Origin: Benincasa hispida
Taxonomy: Eukaryota; Streptophyta; Magnoliopsida; Cucurbitales; Cucurbitaceae
DNA length: 64,000 nt
Direction of reading: 5' to 3'
Assembly: GCF_009727055.1 (NCBI RefSeq)
Contig: NC_052350.1
Coordinates: forward strand, 24,935,678-24,999,677
Positions 1-11,472 of this stretch are shown here, in pieces; the first letter of the stretch is position 1, and each line of letters opens with the position of its first letter. A program made the position numbers and the translations under genes. Under the pieces are notes generated by a model that saw only the letters and a program-made list of their open reading frames with translations, did not search any database and was not told where the DNA came from.

Positions 1-1
1 T

Positions 2-600
2 CTTTCCGACGATGCTTCATTTAGGAGTTTATCTAGCACTTGTTTACTGTCTTCTCTTACTATTTCTGAAACTGATTTCTTATTATGGCATTTTCGTCTT
101 GGACATCCAAATTTTCATTATATGAAATATCTATTTCCCCATTTATTTCGTAATATGAATGTGTCATCTTTGTCGTGTGATGTTTGTATCCGTGCTAAGC
201 AGCCTAGGGCGTCTTTTACCTCACAACCCTACAAACCTTCCCGGCCCTTCCACCTAATACATAGTGATGTTTGGGGCCCTTCAAATGTCACAACGGTATC
301 AGGTAAACGGTGGTTCGTTACCTTCATCGATGATCACACTCGTTTTACATGGGTGTTTCTTCTTACAGACAAGTCTGAAGTGACGACGGTCTTTCAACAG
401 TTTTACACCTCCGTCGAAACCCAGTTCAATACCAAAATCGCCATTCTTCGAAAGTGACAATGGGCGTGAATTTGTTAATGACCCTTTGTGAGTTCTTAAA
501 CGCGAAAGGAATTGTCCACCAAAAATTCCTGTGCCTATAACACCTCAGCAGAATGGGGTGGTCGAACGGAAAAATCGCCACCTCATTGAATAAGCCCGAT
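2..600 (+). pseudogene. copia 1 GAG-pre-integrase and integrase core, frameshifted
   Basis: The frame is open from base 2 to the stop at 455-457. It shows the zinc-binding part (LGHPNFHY ... CDVCIRAKQ) and the start of the integrase core (HSDVWGP, TFIDDHTRFTWVF). After a frameshift near 455 the core continues as DNGREF, has an in-frame stop, and resumes with PQQNGVVERKNRH. These are the usual D and E positions of the catalytic core, so this is a retrotransposon integrase, broken by at least one frameshift and two stops. No function is expected. Confidence 0.88.
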
Positions 601-1276
601 CCCTCATGATACCTGCATCCTTACCTTCGTATCTATGGGGGGATGCTGTTCTTATTGCAGCTCATTCAATAAATCGGATTGCCCTCCTATGTGTTCAAAT
701 TCCAAACCCCCTTAGAACATTTTAAAAATCCATCTCGTCCACTCGCCTTTTCCCTGAGGTTCCTCTTTAGAGTTTTTGGTGCACCGTGTTCGTCCATAAT
801 CATGGTCCTCATTAAAGTAAATTTGCTCCTAGGGCCAAAAATGCGTCTTTGTTGGTTATCCGCTCCATCAATGGGGCTACAAGTGCTTTCAGCCTTCTCT
901 CTCGAAAGTAATTTTGTCACATGGATGTCACAATTTCTGGGAGGACAACCATTCTTTCCCGTTAGTCCTCTTCAGAGGGAGACTTCGAGTGAAGAGGCTA
1001 ACACTTCCACCTACTTTGTTCCCTTAGACTTGTTTCCTGAACCTATCCCTAAAACAGAAACAAATGAACCTATCCTTCCTACAAAACAAGTGCCTTGGAT
1101 AAACCTACTATAGGAAGCATCTCCGAAAGGAAATGGTTCCCGAAATTGTTTCCCCTGTTGCTCCGCCGGAAGGTGTTCAAGAGTCAGAAGGGGAACGGCT
1201 CAGGTTCAAGGTACCCCTAGTCATAATGACAATGAGTATGTTGATGGTGATATAGGACTCATTAGTGAAGTAAGAG

Positions 1277-3074
1277 ATGATGATAGTGAGGTCAGGGATG
1301 ATGGCAATAATGAAGCGCCCAGTGGTGCTTAGGGATGAAAATGAACAACAGTTGGGTACAGATCAACAGGTTGACAAGACCAATGAGATTGAGGTTGATG
1401 CTACCTTGGATTTGCCGATAGCTCTGCGAAAACGTACTAGGTCGTGCACCAAACACTCTATGACAAGCTTCTTGTCTTATAGTAAACTGTCTACGAGATT
1501 TAGAGCTTTCACCACCAGTCTGGATAATGTGATAATTCCGGGCAATGTGCACAAGGCTCTGGAAATTCCTGAATGGCGAGGTGCAATTATGGAGGAGATG
1601 CGGGCCCTTGACACTAACAGAACATGGAATCTGGTTAGTCTTTCGAGAGGGCACAAAACCGTAGGGTGCAAGTGGGTGTTTACTGTCAAATACAAGTCAG
1701 ATGGAACTCTCGACAGATATAAGGCCATATTGGTTGCAAAAGGATTCACTCAGACGTATGGAGTGGATTTCTCAGAAACCTTCTCACCTGTGACAAAACT
1801 TAACACTATTCGTGTCCTCCTTTATGTGGCTGTTAATCAAGACTGGCCTGTCCATCAGTTGGATGTGAAAAATGCGTTCCTGAATGATGAACTGGAAGAA
1901 GAGGTTTATATGAACCCACCTCCAGGTTTTGAAGCCCAGTTTGGTAATCAGGTGTGCAAATTAAAAAAAATCCTTGTATGGATTGAAGCAGTTCCCTAGA
2001 GCTTGGTTCGATCGATTCACCACCATTGTTAAATCTCAGGGGTTTGTTCAAGGGCATTTAGATCACACCTTGTTCACTAAGAAGTCAGCACCAAGAAAAA
2101 TAACAGTATTGATTGTCTATGTTGATGATATTATACGATCAGGAGATGATTCAGCAGAAATTGACAGGTTGAAACGACAAATGGTAGATGAGTTTGAGAT
2201 AAAAAATCTCGGTACCTTGCGATATTTTCTAGGAATGGAGGTAGCAAGATCAGTAGAAGGGATCTCAGTGTCTCAGTGGAAATACACACTCGATTTGTTA
2301 AAAGAAACTGGAATGACAGGGTGTAAACCTACAGATACACCTGTAGAAGCCAACCTCAATCTGATAGAGTCAGCAGATGATGTTCCTATAAACAAAGAAA
2401 GATATCAACGGCTTGTGGGAAAACTGATATATCTGTAACATACTAGACCTGATATATCATATGCAGTTAGCTTGGTCAATCAGTTCATGCAGGCTCCATG
2501 TGAAAGACACATGGAGGCAGTCACACGGATCCTGAGGTATTTGAAGTCTTCTCCTGGAAAGGGTTTGGTTTTCAGAAAGCATGATAAAAGGTGTATCAAG
2601 GCCTACACAGATTCTGACTGGACCGGTTCTGTTACATATAGGAAATCTACCTCAGGATATTGTACCTTTGTGTGGGGAAACTTAGTTACCTGGAGAAGTA
2701 AGAAGCAAGACGTCATGGCTAGAAGCAGTGCCGAAGCCGAATATAGGGCTATAAGCTTGGGTATATGCGAAGAGATTTGGTTGAAGAAGGTTTTGGTAGA
2801 TCTACATCAAGAAAGTCATGACCCGATGAGACTTTACTGCGATAACAAGGCTGCCATTAATATTGCACACAATCCGGTTCAACATGACAGAACCAAACAC
2901 GTTGAGATTGACCGACACTTCATCAAAGAAAAACTAGATAACGGTAGCATTTGCATTCCTTATGTTTCGTCCAGCCAACAAGTTGCGGATGTTCTCACCA
3001 AAGGGTTACCCAGACAGACTTTTGACACCTGTGTTGGTAAGTTGGGTCTCATTGACATCTACGCCCCAACTTGA
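1277..3074 (+). pseudogene. copia 1 reverse transcriptase and RNase H, two lesions
   Basis: The RT begins at about 1500 (WRGAIMEEMRALDTNRTW, CKWVF), passes QLDVKNAFLNDEL, and shifts frame at a run of eight A at 1963-1970. The new frame carries the catalytic YVDD motif (2118-2129) and RYFLGMEV. A single TAA at 2436-2438 interrupts the conserved YL-HTRPDIS segment. The same frame then continues through RNase H (YTDSDWTGS, SSAEAEYRA, YCDNKAAI, RTKHVEIDRHF) to a stop at 3072-3074. Only one homopolymer shift and one nonsense codon separate it from a continuous RT-RNase H, so this half has decayed less than the 5' half. Confidence 0.92.
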
Positions 3075-3283
3075 GGGGGAGTGTTGAAATTATATTTTAG
3101 CCCTAAGGGCGTTTTTGTCTTTTATCAGTCTAGGGTTTCTCATTGTTTAGTTATTTATACTTGTTCCTGTATTGTGTATTGTGTATCTGAATTAAAAATA
3201 AAAACTCTTATCGTGGTTTTTTCTCCCTGATCTAGGGTTTTCCACGTAACTCTAATGTTTTTTCTTTTTCCCCTAACTTTTCA
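3071..3283 (+). repeat. copia 1 polypurine tract and 3' LTR
   Basis: The RNase H stop overlaps a purine-rich tract (TTGAGGGGGAG, 3071-3081), immediately followed by TGTTGAAAT at 3082, the classic start of a plant copia 3' LTR. The far boundary is less certain. A CA end at 3283 would give a short LTR of about 202 bp. The 5' LTR is not in the window, so the end cannot be fixed by comparison. Confidence 0.7.
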
Positions 3284-4194
3284 AGAATATATATTTACCC
3301 TTGTTTTATTTAATTCCATTGACTTTATTGAATAAGGGCTTAATTGAACATGATAGTACTCAAGTTTATATGTTCACTATATTGGCCAAAGCCAAGGAAG
3401 CTTGAGATCTTCCCTTCCTCTCTATGCTCAACGAGCTACAAAACAAAAGAGAAAAAAACAAGCTATACCTCCCAACCTCTCTTAAAAGGAAAAAACTCAA
3501 CTAACAGAATAATCTCAAAGAGCCCCACACAATCACTCAATTTCCACTCATATGTAACAACCTTTTATTCTCTATTATTTACATCACTTTACCCCTTCTG
3601 CCTTCCCCCCTTATTTCTCTTATTTCTTTGAGTATAAACATTCTTAACTTGGGGTCCATCAGAACATTCTGATGCCTAGAGACATGTAAACTTTAGAGGC
3701 TGAATTATATTTTTGACCTTAGTGGTAAGTAATATTGCATCCAGACTCCTGCTATAAGGTATCAGAATCTGTTTGTCTTTTAGTCTGCATGTCTAGTTTG
3801 ATAAAGTTAGTTCATGCATACAACAATTGTCGATCTTTACTTTGTATGACCATCCATTTGGATAATAAAGTGTAAAAGTTAATAAAAAAGAGCAGGAAAG
3901 TTTTTTATACTACCATTTTTTTTTTGTGGTCAATTTACAACTCATTAATAAATTAATTGGTTAAACAGCAGTGTGTTATATGGAGTTGAGACTGGGTGTG
4001 AAATATGATGATTTTCATCGGAGCAGTTAGAAAGTTTATGCCTATGGATTTGAAACGTAGTTGTATATGCAAACCTGGATACTAATCAGAGGAAAAAGAG
4101 ACAAGGGAGATGTAAAGTTTGAAATGTGCTTTTGAATGCTGAATACCATTCTTATTATCTTCATAGCTAGACCCTGACATTTTGATTGTGACAG
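3284..4194. other. no gene seen; possible intron upstream of Nudix exons
   Basis: AT-rich sequence between the copia LTR and the first recognisable Nudix exon. I searched for the exon that should carry the segment just before the Nudix helix and found none. If the Nudix gene is intact, this stretch plus copia 1 is an intron. Confidence 0.5.
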
Positions 4195-5540
4195 CCTCAG
4201 GGCATCCCTTGTGGGGAGAACCTGATGAAAGAATGTGAGGAGGAAGCAGGCATCCCGAGATCAATATCAAAAGAGTAATTTTCTAACAAGAAATTTAATT
4301 ATAATTTCACACGAATATAACCTCCATGTATTACATGGTTGTGGTGAACCTAGTGGCTTCACATGATGCTTTTGTTTTAGGGCCATACCAGTTGGTGCCA
4401 TTTCATACACGGACATCAAAGGTTATGGTTACAAGAGAGATGTTCAATTCTGTTACGATTTAAAGCTTCCTGAGGACTTTATACCGGAGAATCAAGGTTA
4501 GTAGTCTGATAAATGTTCGTTTACATTACAATTCAATATGAAGCTTACAAGGTATTTGACTGGCTCCTAACTACTCACTTTTTGGTCGGACCCTGTGTAT
4601 ATATTCTGCATGCATATTGTTTGTTTATTTTTTCATTACAAATTTTTCTATAGTATGAAATCTTATTTCACTAACTTGCTGACTGTACTTTTCATAGATG
4701 GGGAGGTTGAAGGATTCATGTTGTTGCCTGTGGCAAATGTTGCAAATGTGATACGGAGGACACAGTTATTCAAACCTAATTGTTCTCTTGTCATTATGGA
4801 TTTCCTATTTCGACATGGGTACATTTTACTATCTTCTCTGAATATACCTTTGTTCCTCGACCATTATTTGATTTAATTAAAGCTCTAATGTAGGTTTTGG
4901 TCGTAAATATTCGTTGGTTCAACCAAATTCTCATGAGTACAATTTTTTCTAGACCACATAGGATGTATTTGATTGGTGGTCTAACAAGGAGACACGATGG
5001 AAAATAGTTGTATTCCATGCCTTCATAATTTTTTAATACGTGGTTGTTCACTTTGTTTTTAGATGAGCAGATTCTGATTCTGGAAATAATAAAAAAGAAA
5101 AAATAAATGTTTTTAAAATATTCACTTTCTATGTCATAGAATTTAAACACAATTCCAAGATAGTTTTCATAAACAAGCACCAAATAGAAATTAATTACTG
5201 AATTCATTGATTCAGTAAATTTGAAGAAAAGAAATTGAATTTAGATAAGATACCAAATAATTTTTTTTTTTTCAAAAAAAAAAACCGATTATAAAAACAC
5301 TGTCAAGACAGGTGGATTGGAGTCCATTTTTTCCTCCAGATTCTGATCAGTTTAGTCCTAAATCTTTTTACCCATGTGTAACCAATTCCAGTATAGGCTA
5401 ATTACCACTCCTTCAGGGTATCCTTAAGAAGTCTACAGTTATTTGTATTAATTCATTTAAAAACTTGCAGGTACATTAAGCCTGAAAGTTCGGGGTACTT
5501 GGAGCTACTGCAGAGTTTGAGAAGTGGGACATGCTTCTGA
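4195..5540 (+). CDS. Nudix hydrolase, NUDT20/NUDT24-like, 3' exons only
   Basis: Four exons join with canonical GT-AG introns and consistent phases: 4195-4274, 4381-4496, 4698-4818 and 5471-5540, giving 128 residues and a TGA stop. The first exon holds the Nudix-box helix (ENLMKECEEEAGI), whose glutamates bind the catalytic metal. The next exons encode GAISYTDIKGYGYKRD, then GEVEGFMLLPVANVANVIR, then a C-terminal segment ending DFLFRHGYIKPESSGYLEL. This pattern matches plant NUDT20/24, which hydrolyse nucleoside-diphosphate-type compounds, the family usually having a DUF4743-like N-terminal half and plastid targeting. Here that half and the GGL part of the Nudix box are absent. Either copia 1 lies in an intron with the other exons further left, or this is a 5'-truncated copy. 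No stop or frameshift is present, and an AATAAA overlaps the stop region at 5540-5545. Confidence 0.85.
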
Positions 5541-5922
5541 ATAAAACAATTTGCCCTATGCATTGATGAGAGGAATCAGGTTAATCTTATAAAACAATGA
5601 ATTTGGATGGCTTATAAGTTGTTTATTGTTTTCGCAGAACTTTCTTGTTCATTAGATATATTTGTGAAGTCAAACAAACTGCCTTTTCTTACTTGGCTGT
5701 AGAGAATAAAATAAGTAGACTAAGTTTTGGTACATCTATTGAATGAAAACACCTCAACAAAATTACACGTAAAAGCCCATTACATGCAAAACAATCTTAA
5801 TTTCATCAACTCCCCCAGTAATATAAGCACACTACACTTCACACTGACATTATTCACTTAATTTCATCAACATTATTCACTTTCTTTTCTAACCCAAGAT
5901 TTCACTAAAGATCTATTGAGTG
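5541..5922. other. convergent intergenic region
   Basis: Short gap between the Nudix stop (+) and the DLK2 stop (-). It must hold both 3' UTRs. AATAAA-like hexamers for the + strand occur at 5540-5545 and about 5706. No coding signal is seen. Confidence 0.5.
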
Positions 5923-6947
5923 TCAAAAGCCCAAGACTTCACCAAGAACTTGAAGCAACTCGATGTGTGCAGTTAAGTGAGGGAAGTGTCCATTAGTGTT
6001 AATAACTCGCACTGTGCAACTTCCTTTGATTTTCTTCTGCATATAGATGGGAACCGAGGCAGGGACAACAATGTCGTTTTTTGTTTGCAGGATGATGCAT
6101 GGAATGTCGACCTTTTCAAGAATATCTCTTTCATCTACGCCGAACACAGTCCTGGCCAAGGGCACTGCAACCTCAGGCCTCATCTCTTTCAAGCATTTCT
6201 GAAACCTGCTCAGTGATTGAGGATCAGCTTTGTCGACAACCAGAGAAGCGAAATTTGTGGCCCAATTTTCATAGTTGGATTCAATATTTGCTATGATTTG
6301 ATCGATGTCCGATTTGTTGAAACCACCTTCATAGTCTTCTGTATTCATATACCTTCAACACAATGGTTAATATGTTGTTAGAAATAGTATATTCCAAATT
6401 TCCAGTGCTTCCTTTTTCTGTGTCAAATCACCCATTAACGAATATTTTGTACTCGGTTCACTTGTGATTTGAAAATTTGTTGAAGATTCAATGAAAATTA
6501 ATATTAATTAGGGTGGAAGGGATATTATATGATTCCAAACACTCTAATACCATATTAAAAGCTTATGTTGATGAGTTATGATATTACTTTTAACAACAAT
6601 TCAAACTTTCGTGAAATCTTTTAACGCATTTTTCATTAGATGAACTAATTAGTATAAGTAATAAATACCAAATTGATTCGCACTCGAATTATAAGGGGAT
6701 CACAAAAATAATAAAATAAAAATTTTATATTATTTTTATATCTTATATTTTTAAATGTACAAAAAATAATAGCCAGAGAATTTGAAATTAACCCTAATGT
6801 CAGTTTTTTTTTAGCTTTTAAAACCTACTTTTTTTTTAAGAAATATTGGAAAAGTTTAATAACATAATATTGAAATTTCTAGGTGAAAATAGTGTTAATA
6901 AGCTTAATTTTCAAAAACTAAAAGAAATAATTGTTATTGAACCTGTC

Positions 6948-6990
<43 letters not shown>

Positions 6991-8777
6991 ATTCAATTTG
7001 ATATTTCCATAAAATTATAAAAGTGACAATGATCAAACACAATTTTTAATTGTTATTTAGTTAAAAAAAGTTTTCCTTGAAGCCAAAGGTGAACTTTCGA
7101 TCTTAAATAAATTTAAATAAGGCATTTATGTATTTTATCTATTTTTATGTTCGAATTTGTTTGGCAAAAGTTCTATATAATAAACAACTATACAAATTAT
7201 TACAAAATTTATTAATAAATGAAAAGAACTCTGCCATATTAAAAATTCAAATCTATCACCTTTATATTATAATAAAATAAAGAATTTAAAATGATGAAGC
7301 CAAAATGAACGCACATATAAAATATGCATTAAAAATTTCCTCTCTCATACTATAATAAACCGAAAAGAAAATTGATGACAAGTCTTTTCATCCCTCCATT
7401 ATTACGGAAGAAAGAGAAAATGAGAGAGACAATAAAATAAAAAGGCTAATTGATATATAATTATTAAAACGAATGCAAATCTTAACCTCCTTTTGAATAT
7501 ATAATATGATATAATAAGAGATGCGATGACAAATATTTATCCCCAGAGGAAAAACCACTCCACAAGGACTTTAATATAAGAATATATTTTCCATAGCTAT
7601 GAGAAGCCATGTTTAATGGGGGTATAAATAAAATAATCAAAACAATACTAAAATAATAAACAATCAAATACTCAAAACGAGTGCAGCTCAATTGACATGT
7701 AAATGTATGAATAATCAAAGAGTTTTTTTAATTAGAGTCACCCCACATTTATCGTACAAAAATAAATAAATAAGCAACCAAATAATCTCATCAATAAACT
7801 GTTACATAGCTAGGTTATCCAACAATAATTTCCTTTTTGGTCTAAAAAAAATTCATTTTCCTGTGTAACTTTCTTTTTTTGTTTTTTTCAGGGATTTTCT
7901 TTTTCTCTAAAAACAAAACAAAAGGATCAAAGTAAGACTAAGAGCTATTGTTGAAATTTCATTAAAGACTCAACTAGTTACAAATTTTCTTCAAAAAGGC
8001 CTTGAATTTGAATCTTCAACTCAACACATAGTTGACGTAAAAAAGCAAAGGAAAAAAAAAAAAGAGAGAAAAAAAGTTTAGGCAGTTAAATTCCAGAATT
8101 TGGCTTGAAATTAAAAGCATTGACTGGTAAGATCTAAATTTGAAATTAATTAAGGTTAGAAAAAAAACAAATAAATTCACTAATTCTTTGATACAATAAA
8201 ATTCATCGTGTGAATAGTCAAAACAAGCATAACTTAACTGACATATGAAAACGTCATTGATCACAAAATACATAGTTCAAATCTTCATATCCATGTGCAT
8301 ATATGGGCCACGAACATGCAAGTACGAAAATTATAGGAAATAACGAATCCAAAATTGAACTGAAAAAAGAAAGTACCTGGGAGAAGAAGAAAGAAGAATG
8401 AGAGATCGAAAAAGGTCAGGTCTTTTAGTGTAAGCAAGGCAGCCAATAAGGCCAGACATGGAGTGGCCAAGGAAGATAGTGGAAGTGAGGCCAAGTTCAT
8501 CAAGCAAAGCTATCAAATCTTCAGCAAAAGCAGAATAAGAAGAGTATTTTTTAGGATCAAACAAATTTGGATCCTTAATGGAACCAGAAAAGGTCCAATC
8601 AAACACAACAACTCGATACACCTGGCTCAGCTTGGGAACTATTTTGTCCCATAATGACTGGTTGGCTCCGAACCCATGAGCCAGAACCATGGCTTCATTT
8701 CCCGAACCCATAATCTTGGCGTTCATAGCCCTTGACAACGACCCATTTCCATTTTCCCCGGCCATAACAACAACCAT
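5923..8777 (-). CDS. DLK2: DLK2, D14-like 2 alpha/beta hydrolase
   Basis: Two exons on the - strand, 8777-8377 and 6352-5923, separated by a 2,024-bp GT-AG intron that splits the Arg of SPRY. The product is 276 residues. The start at 8777 (MVVVMAGENG) is preferred over the upstream in-frame ATG at 8906 because it gives the usual family length and lies downstream of a TATA box. Visible are the oxyanion region AHGFGANQSLW, the nucleophile elbow GHSMSG (Ser106), Asp227 in TKNDIVVP and His256 in NGHFPHLT, a complete Ser-Asp-His triad. The segments FDWTFSGSIKDP and YEGGF identify the DLK2 branch, not D14 or KAI2, which have GAG where this has FSG. DLK2 belongs to the strigolactone/karrikin receptor family, acts in the cytosol and nucleus, and in Arabidopsis is induced by KAI2 signalling. 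The gene appears intact. Confidence 0.93.
6353..8376 (-). other. DLK2 intron, AT-rich
   Basis: Single intron of DLK2 with canonical ends (donor CAG/GTACTT, acceptor TTGAAG/G). It is unusually long for this family and very AT-rich. It holds a 36-base poly-A run at 6953-6988 and, at about 6840-6945, a fragment resembling the right half of the MITE-2 family. Short open frames inside it have no recognisable content. Confidence 0.75.
6953..6988. repeat. poly-A tract, 36 bases
   Basis: Uninterrupted run of A inside the DLK2 intron. The sequence on its left (TTAATTTTCAAAAACTAAAAG) resembles the terminus of the MITE-2 family. Confidence 0.95.
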
Positions 8778-8863
8778 TTTTTCACTACTACTACTATTCC
8801 TTTTATTATTGATCTCTAAAACCCAACAACAACTAACAAAATGGGTTGTGTGTTTGTGTCTTT

Positions 8864-8871
8864 CTTTTATA
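8864..8871 (-). promoter_or_regulatory. DLK2 TATA box
   Basis: TATAAAAG on the - strand, about 90 bp upstream of the chosen ATG at 8777. A start site about 30 bp downstream would give a 5' UTR of roughly 55-60 nt. The in-frame ATG at 8906 lies upstream of this box and so would not be transcribed from it. Confidence 0.6.
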
Positions 8872-8951
8872 GGAAAGGGCGGTTGTTGGAAACTTAACAA
8901 CTTCAACTATACCCCTTTAAATATTTCTTCTTTTTTATGCTATACTTTTTT

Positions 8952-9230
8952 AAGAAATTTTCACCTATATAAAAATTGTCAAATTATTTACGGAAATAAT
9001 AAAAAAAAATATTGATAGACACTTCTATTAACATCTATCACATAGTATCAATAATAAATTTCTATCAATTTCTATCACGGATAGACACTACACTCATAGA
9101 TATCGATAGACTTCTATTAGCGTCTATCGCATAATATCAATGATAGACTTCTATCAACTTCTATAAAATAAGATTAAATTTTGCTATTTCTTATATAATT
9201 TTCCATATTTTTCTATTTTTGAAAAGCCCC
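8952..9230. mobile_element. MITE-1 copy a, upstream of DLK2
   Basis: About 280 bp with inverted ends (GAAATTTTCAC at left, TTTTTCTATTTTTGAAAA at right) enclosing several copies of the near-palindrome TGATAGANNTCTATCA. Three further copies lie at about 12228, 19107 and 20960. It has no coding capacity, so it is a non-autonomous element. It lies only about 80 bp upstream of the DLK2 TATA box. Confidence 0.75.
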
Positions 9231-10909
9231 AAAATTTTTATATATAATTTTTTTTTTGAATTATACTTATTTTTATGCACTCCACTTGTTACTAAATTAA
9301 AACTTATCACAACATAAAAAAAAAAAATGATTTTTCTTTTGTTAGGTAATAGGTGAGGATACTATATGAGGATATAACAACCTAGGTTACACCTAATCAT
9401 TGTTCTTAATTAATACTTAGTTTATCATCTTTAGTATATATGGTCCATGTGCTTCTTTAGTCCACAGTCATTTAATAATCCTTATTTGTGAAAGTTAATA
9501 GGAAAGAGTCAGTGAAACAATTAGATTAATAAGCGATCTCGAATGCAATAAGATACTAATTACTATTTTAAAAGTGAGTAGTTCGATTTCTACTAATAAA
9601 TTGCATAACTAAAATGTTTAAGTGATATTAGTCGTATGAAAACCATATTTCTATATTAAAATGTCAAAATGAGTATAACTCAATTAATATATAATATTAT
9701 GTTAGTAATTAAGAGTTTGTGATTCAAATCTTTTGATTAATACATCGAGAAATTTCTCATTTTATCATCTGGCAGACCGTAGACAAATGCTTAGAACCAC
9801 AAAAATAATAAAAGTAATTTCAGAAAAAAAGAAAATTGCTTTGGCCGCTGAGTCATTTAACATATGTTTGACCACAGCCCATGGAGGAAGTTTTAAGTCA
9901 TGGTAATATGAGTCGATATTATTTTTTAAAAAGTTAAAGTTAATAATTTTTTTTTTAAAAAAAAATGTTAAATTAGTAAATAAACATTCCGTATTTTGAA
10001 CCAATAAAAATACTTATAATTTATATTACATTAATGATATTTTATCGCTTATTTTGTATGTTCATAAACTTTTATAGGAAATAATGAAAATGTCGACGAT
10101 TGAAATTTAACTACAATTTTAGTTTGAGAAGTCACTTTATCTAATTAGATTTACTTATAAATGTAGTCCTTAAACTCCGATTACGAGTATGTCTATTTAT
10201 GCCTAACATTTAAAATATTAAATAAGTCTCTAAATTTTCGATTTTTTTAGACACAAAAATTAAAAGTTTTAAAGTTTCATTAGACCCAAAAATCAAATTA
10301 TTATATCTAATATGTATTATTTTTTACAAAATGACACAAAATTAAAAATCCATAAACTTGATAGATAAAATATTAAAAAAAGTTCTAGAATCTATTAGAC
10401 ACTTTTAAAAATTCAAAGATATGAACAAGTTTAAAACTCAAATTGTAACGATTTATTAATTATCTAACAGAAAAGGGAAACTTGATTTTTTATTTTTAGA
10501 TATCTTAATTATTTACATGTTATCATAATCATTTTGAAAGATATGAAATGAATTTAGTTCAATAATAATGGATAATTAGGAATATTCAATCTTTATTATC
10601 TTCCAAGTTTGTTATATACTTAAAATATATATCACTTCGAAAGAGGAGCGTCCCCTTTCTAATTATATATATTGTACCACAATTACTTTCAATTTCAATC
10701 ATAAAACCATGCATTAACATCATTATAATTATTCTTGTAATAATAAAGTACAATATAGCATTTTTCTTTAGCCACTGCATTTTACTGTTTCTTTTTCCTA
10801 CAAAATCAATTCGATTATGGTTTATTTCTAAATAAAAATAAGATGTTAGGATAGTTCTGTCACTTGCATAAATCTAAAAATGGAAAAATAATGGATCAGT
10901 TTGTTAATC
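9231..10909. other. AT-rich intergenic DNA without genes
   Basis: No credible exon. At about 10120-10470 the sequence has forward and inverted pieces of a motif reading roughly 'TAGTCCTTAAACT' and 'TTAGACAC', typical of palindromic non-coding repeats common in plant genomes. Elsewhere only simple AT-rich sequence is seen. Confidence 0.5.
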
Positions 10910-11472
10910 ATTTGGGCCGTTTAATAATTATTTTGTTTTTAATTTTTGTTTTTTAAATTAAGTTTATATCATCCACATTTTTTTACAATGATTTGCATCT
11001 TTAAGTATACTGGTTGAAGTTTTAACCAAATTTTAAAGACAAAAACAACTTTTTAAAAGATACTTTTTTTAGTTTTCAAATTTTGGCTTGGTTTTTTAAA
11101 CTATTGGTGAAAAAGTAGATAATAAAAGAAGAAATTTGAAAGTGAAAGTAGTGTCTATAGGCTTAATTAAAAAAAAAATGGTTACCAAATAGAGCCTTAG
11201 TTTTTTGTTTTTGTTTTTGAAAATTAAACTTATTTCATCTATATTTCTTACAATAATTTGCATATTTTTTAAATACAATGGTTGAATTCTTAGATAAATT
11301 CCAAAAATAAAAACATCTTTTTGAAAGCTATTTTTTTTTCAGTTCTCAAAATTTGGTTTGATTTTTTAGACCTTTGTAAAAAAATAATAAATAAAGAAAT
11401 TTGAATGTGAAAATAGTATCTATGGACTTGATTTTTTTAAAAAAATAAAATGATTATCAAATGAAGCATAAG
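10910..11472. mobile_element. MITE-2 tandem pair
   Basis: Two diverged copies of a roughly 275-bp non-coding element lie head to tail and share the middle terminus. Each reads: a GGGCCGTTT- or GAGCCTTAG-type start, TTTTTGTTTTTGAAAATTAA, ACAATGATTTGCAT, a central TTTCAAATTTTGG, then a terminus ATGGTTACCAAAT (11178-11190) or ATGATTATCAAAT (about 11450-11462). A third copy lies inverted at about 47850-48118 and has the best-preserved terminus, AAATGGTTACCAAACGGGAC. The ends are inverted repeats, consistent with a MITE. Confidence 0.72.

Larger units (their letters stand above)
1..3283 (+). mobile_element. Ty1-copia retrotransposon 1, 5'-truncated by window edge
   Basis: Domains run in Ty1-copia order on the + strand: GAG-pre-integrase zinc region and integrase (about 2-600), a degenerate spacer (about 600-1276), reverse transcriptase (about 1500-2440) and RNase H (about 2440-3074), then a purine-rich tract and an LTR beginning TGTTGAAA. 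Integrase upstream of reverse transcriptase is diagnostic of copia against gypsy. The gag, protease, primer-binding site and 5' LTR lie outside the window. Several frameshifts and stops make it non-autonomous. It ends about 0.9 kb upstream of the first visible Nudix exon, so it may sit in an intron of that gene. Confidence 0.93.

Noticed and set aside
687..1749. Long open frames on the - strand opposite copia 1
   Set aside because: They are antisense shadows of the integrase and RT coding strand and contain no family motifs.
8331..8906. 191-codon DLK2 frame starting at 8906 and reading past the donor
   Set aside because: The first 43 codons lie upstream of or across the TATA box, and codons after SPRY are intron. 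The spliced 276-residue product is supported by phase and family length.
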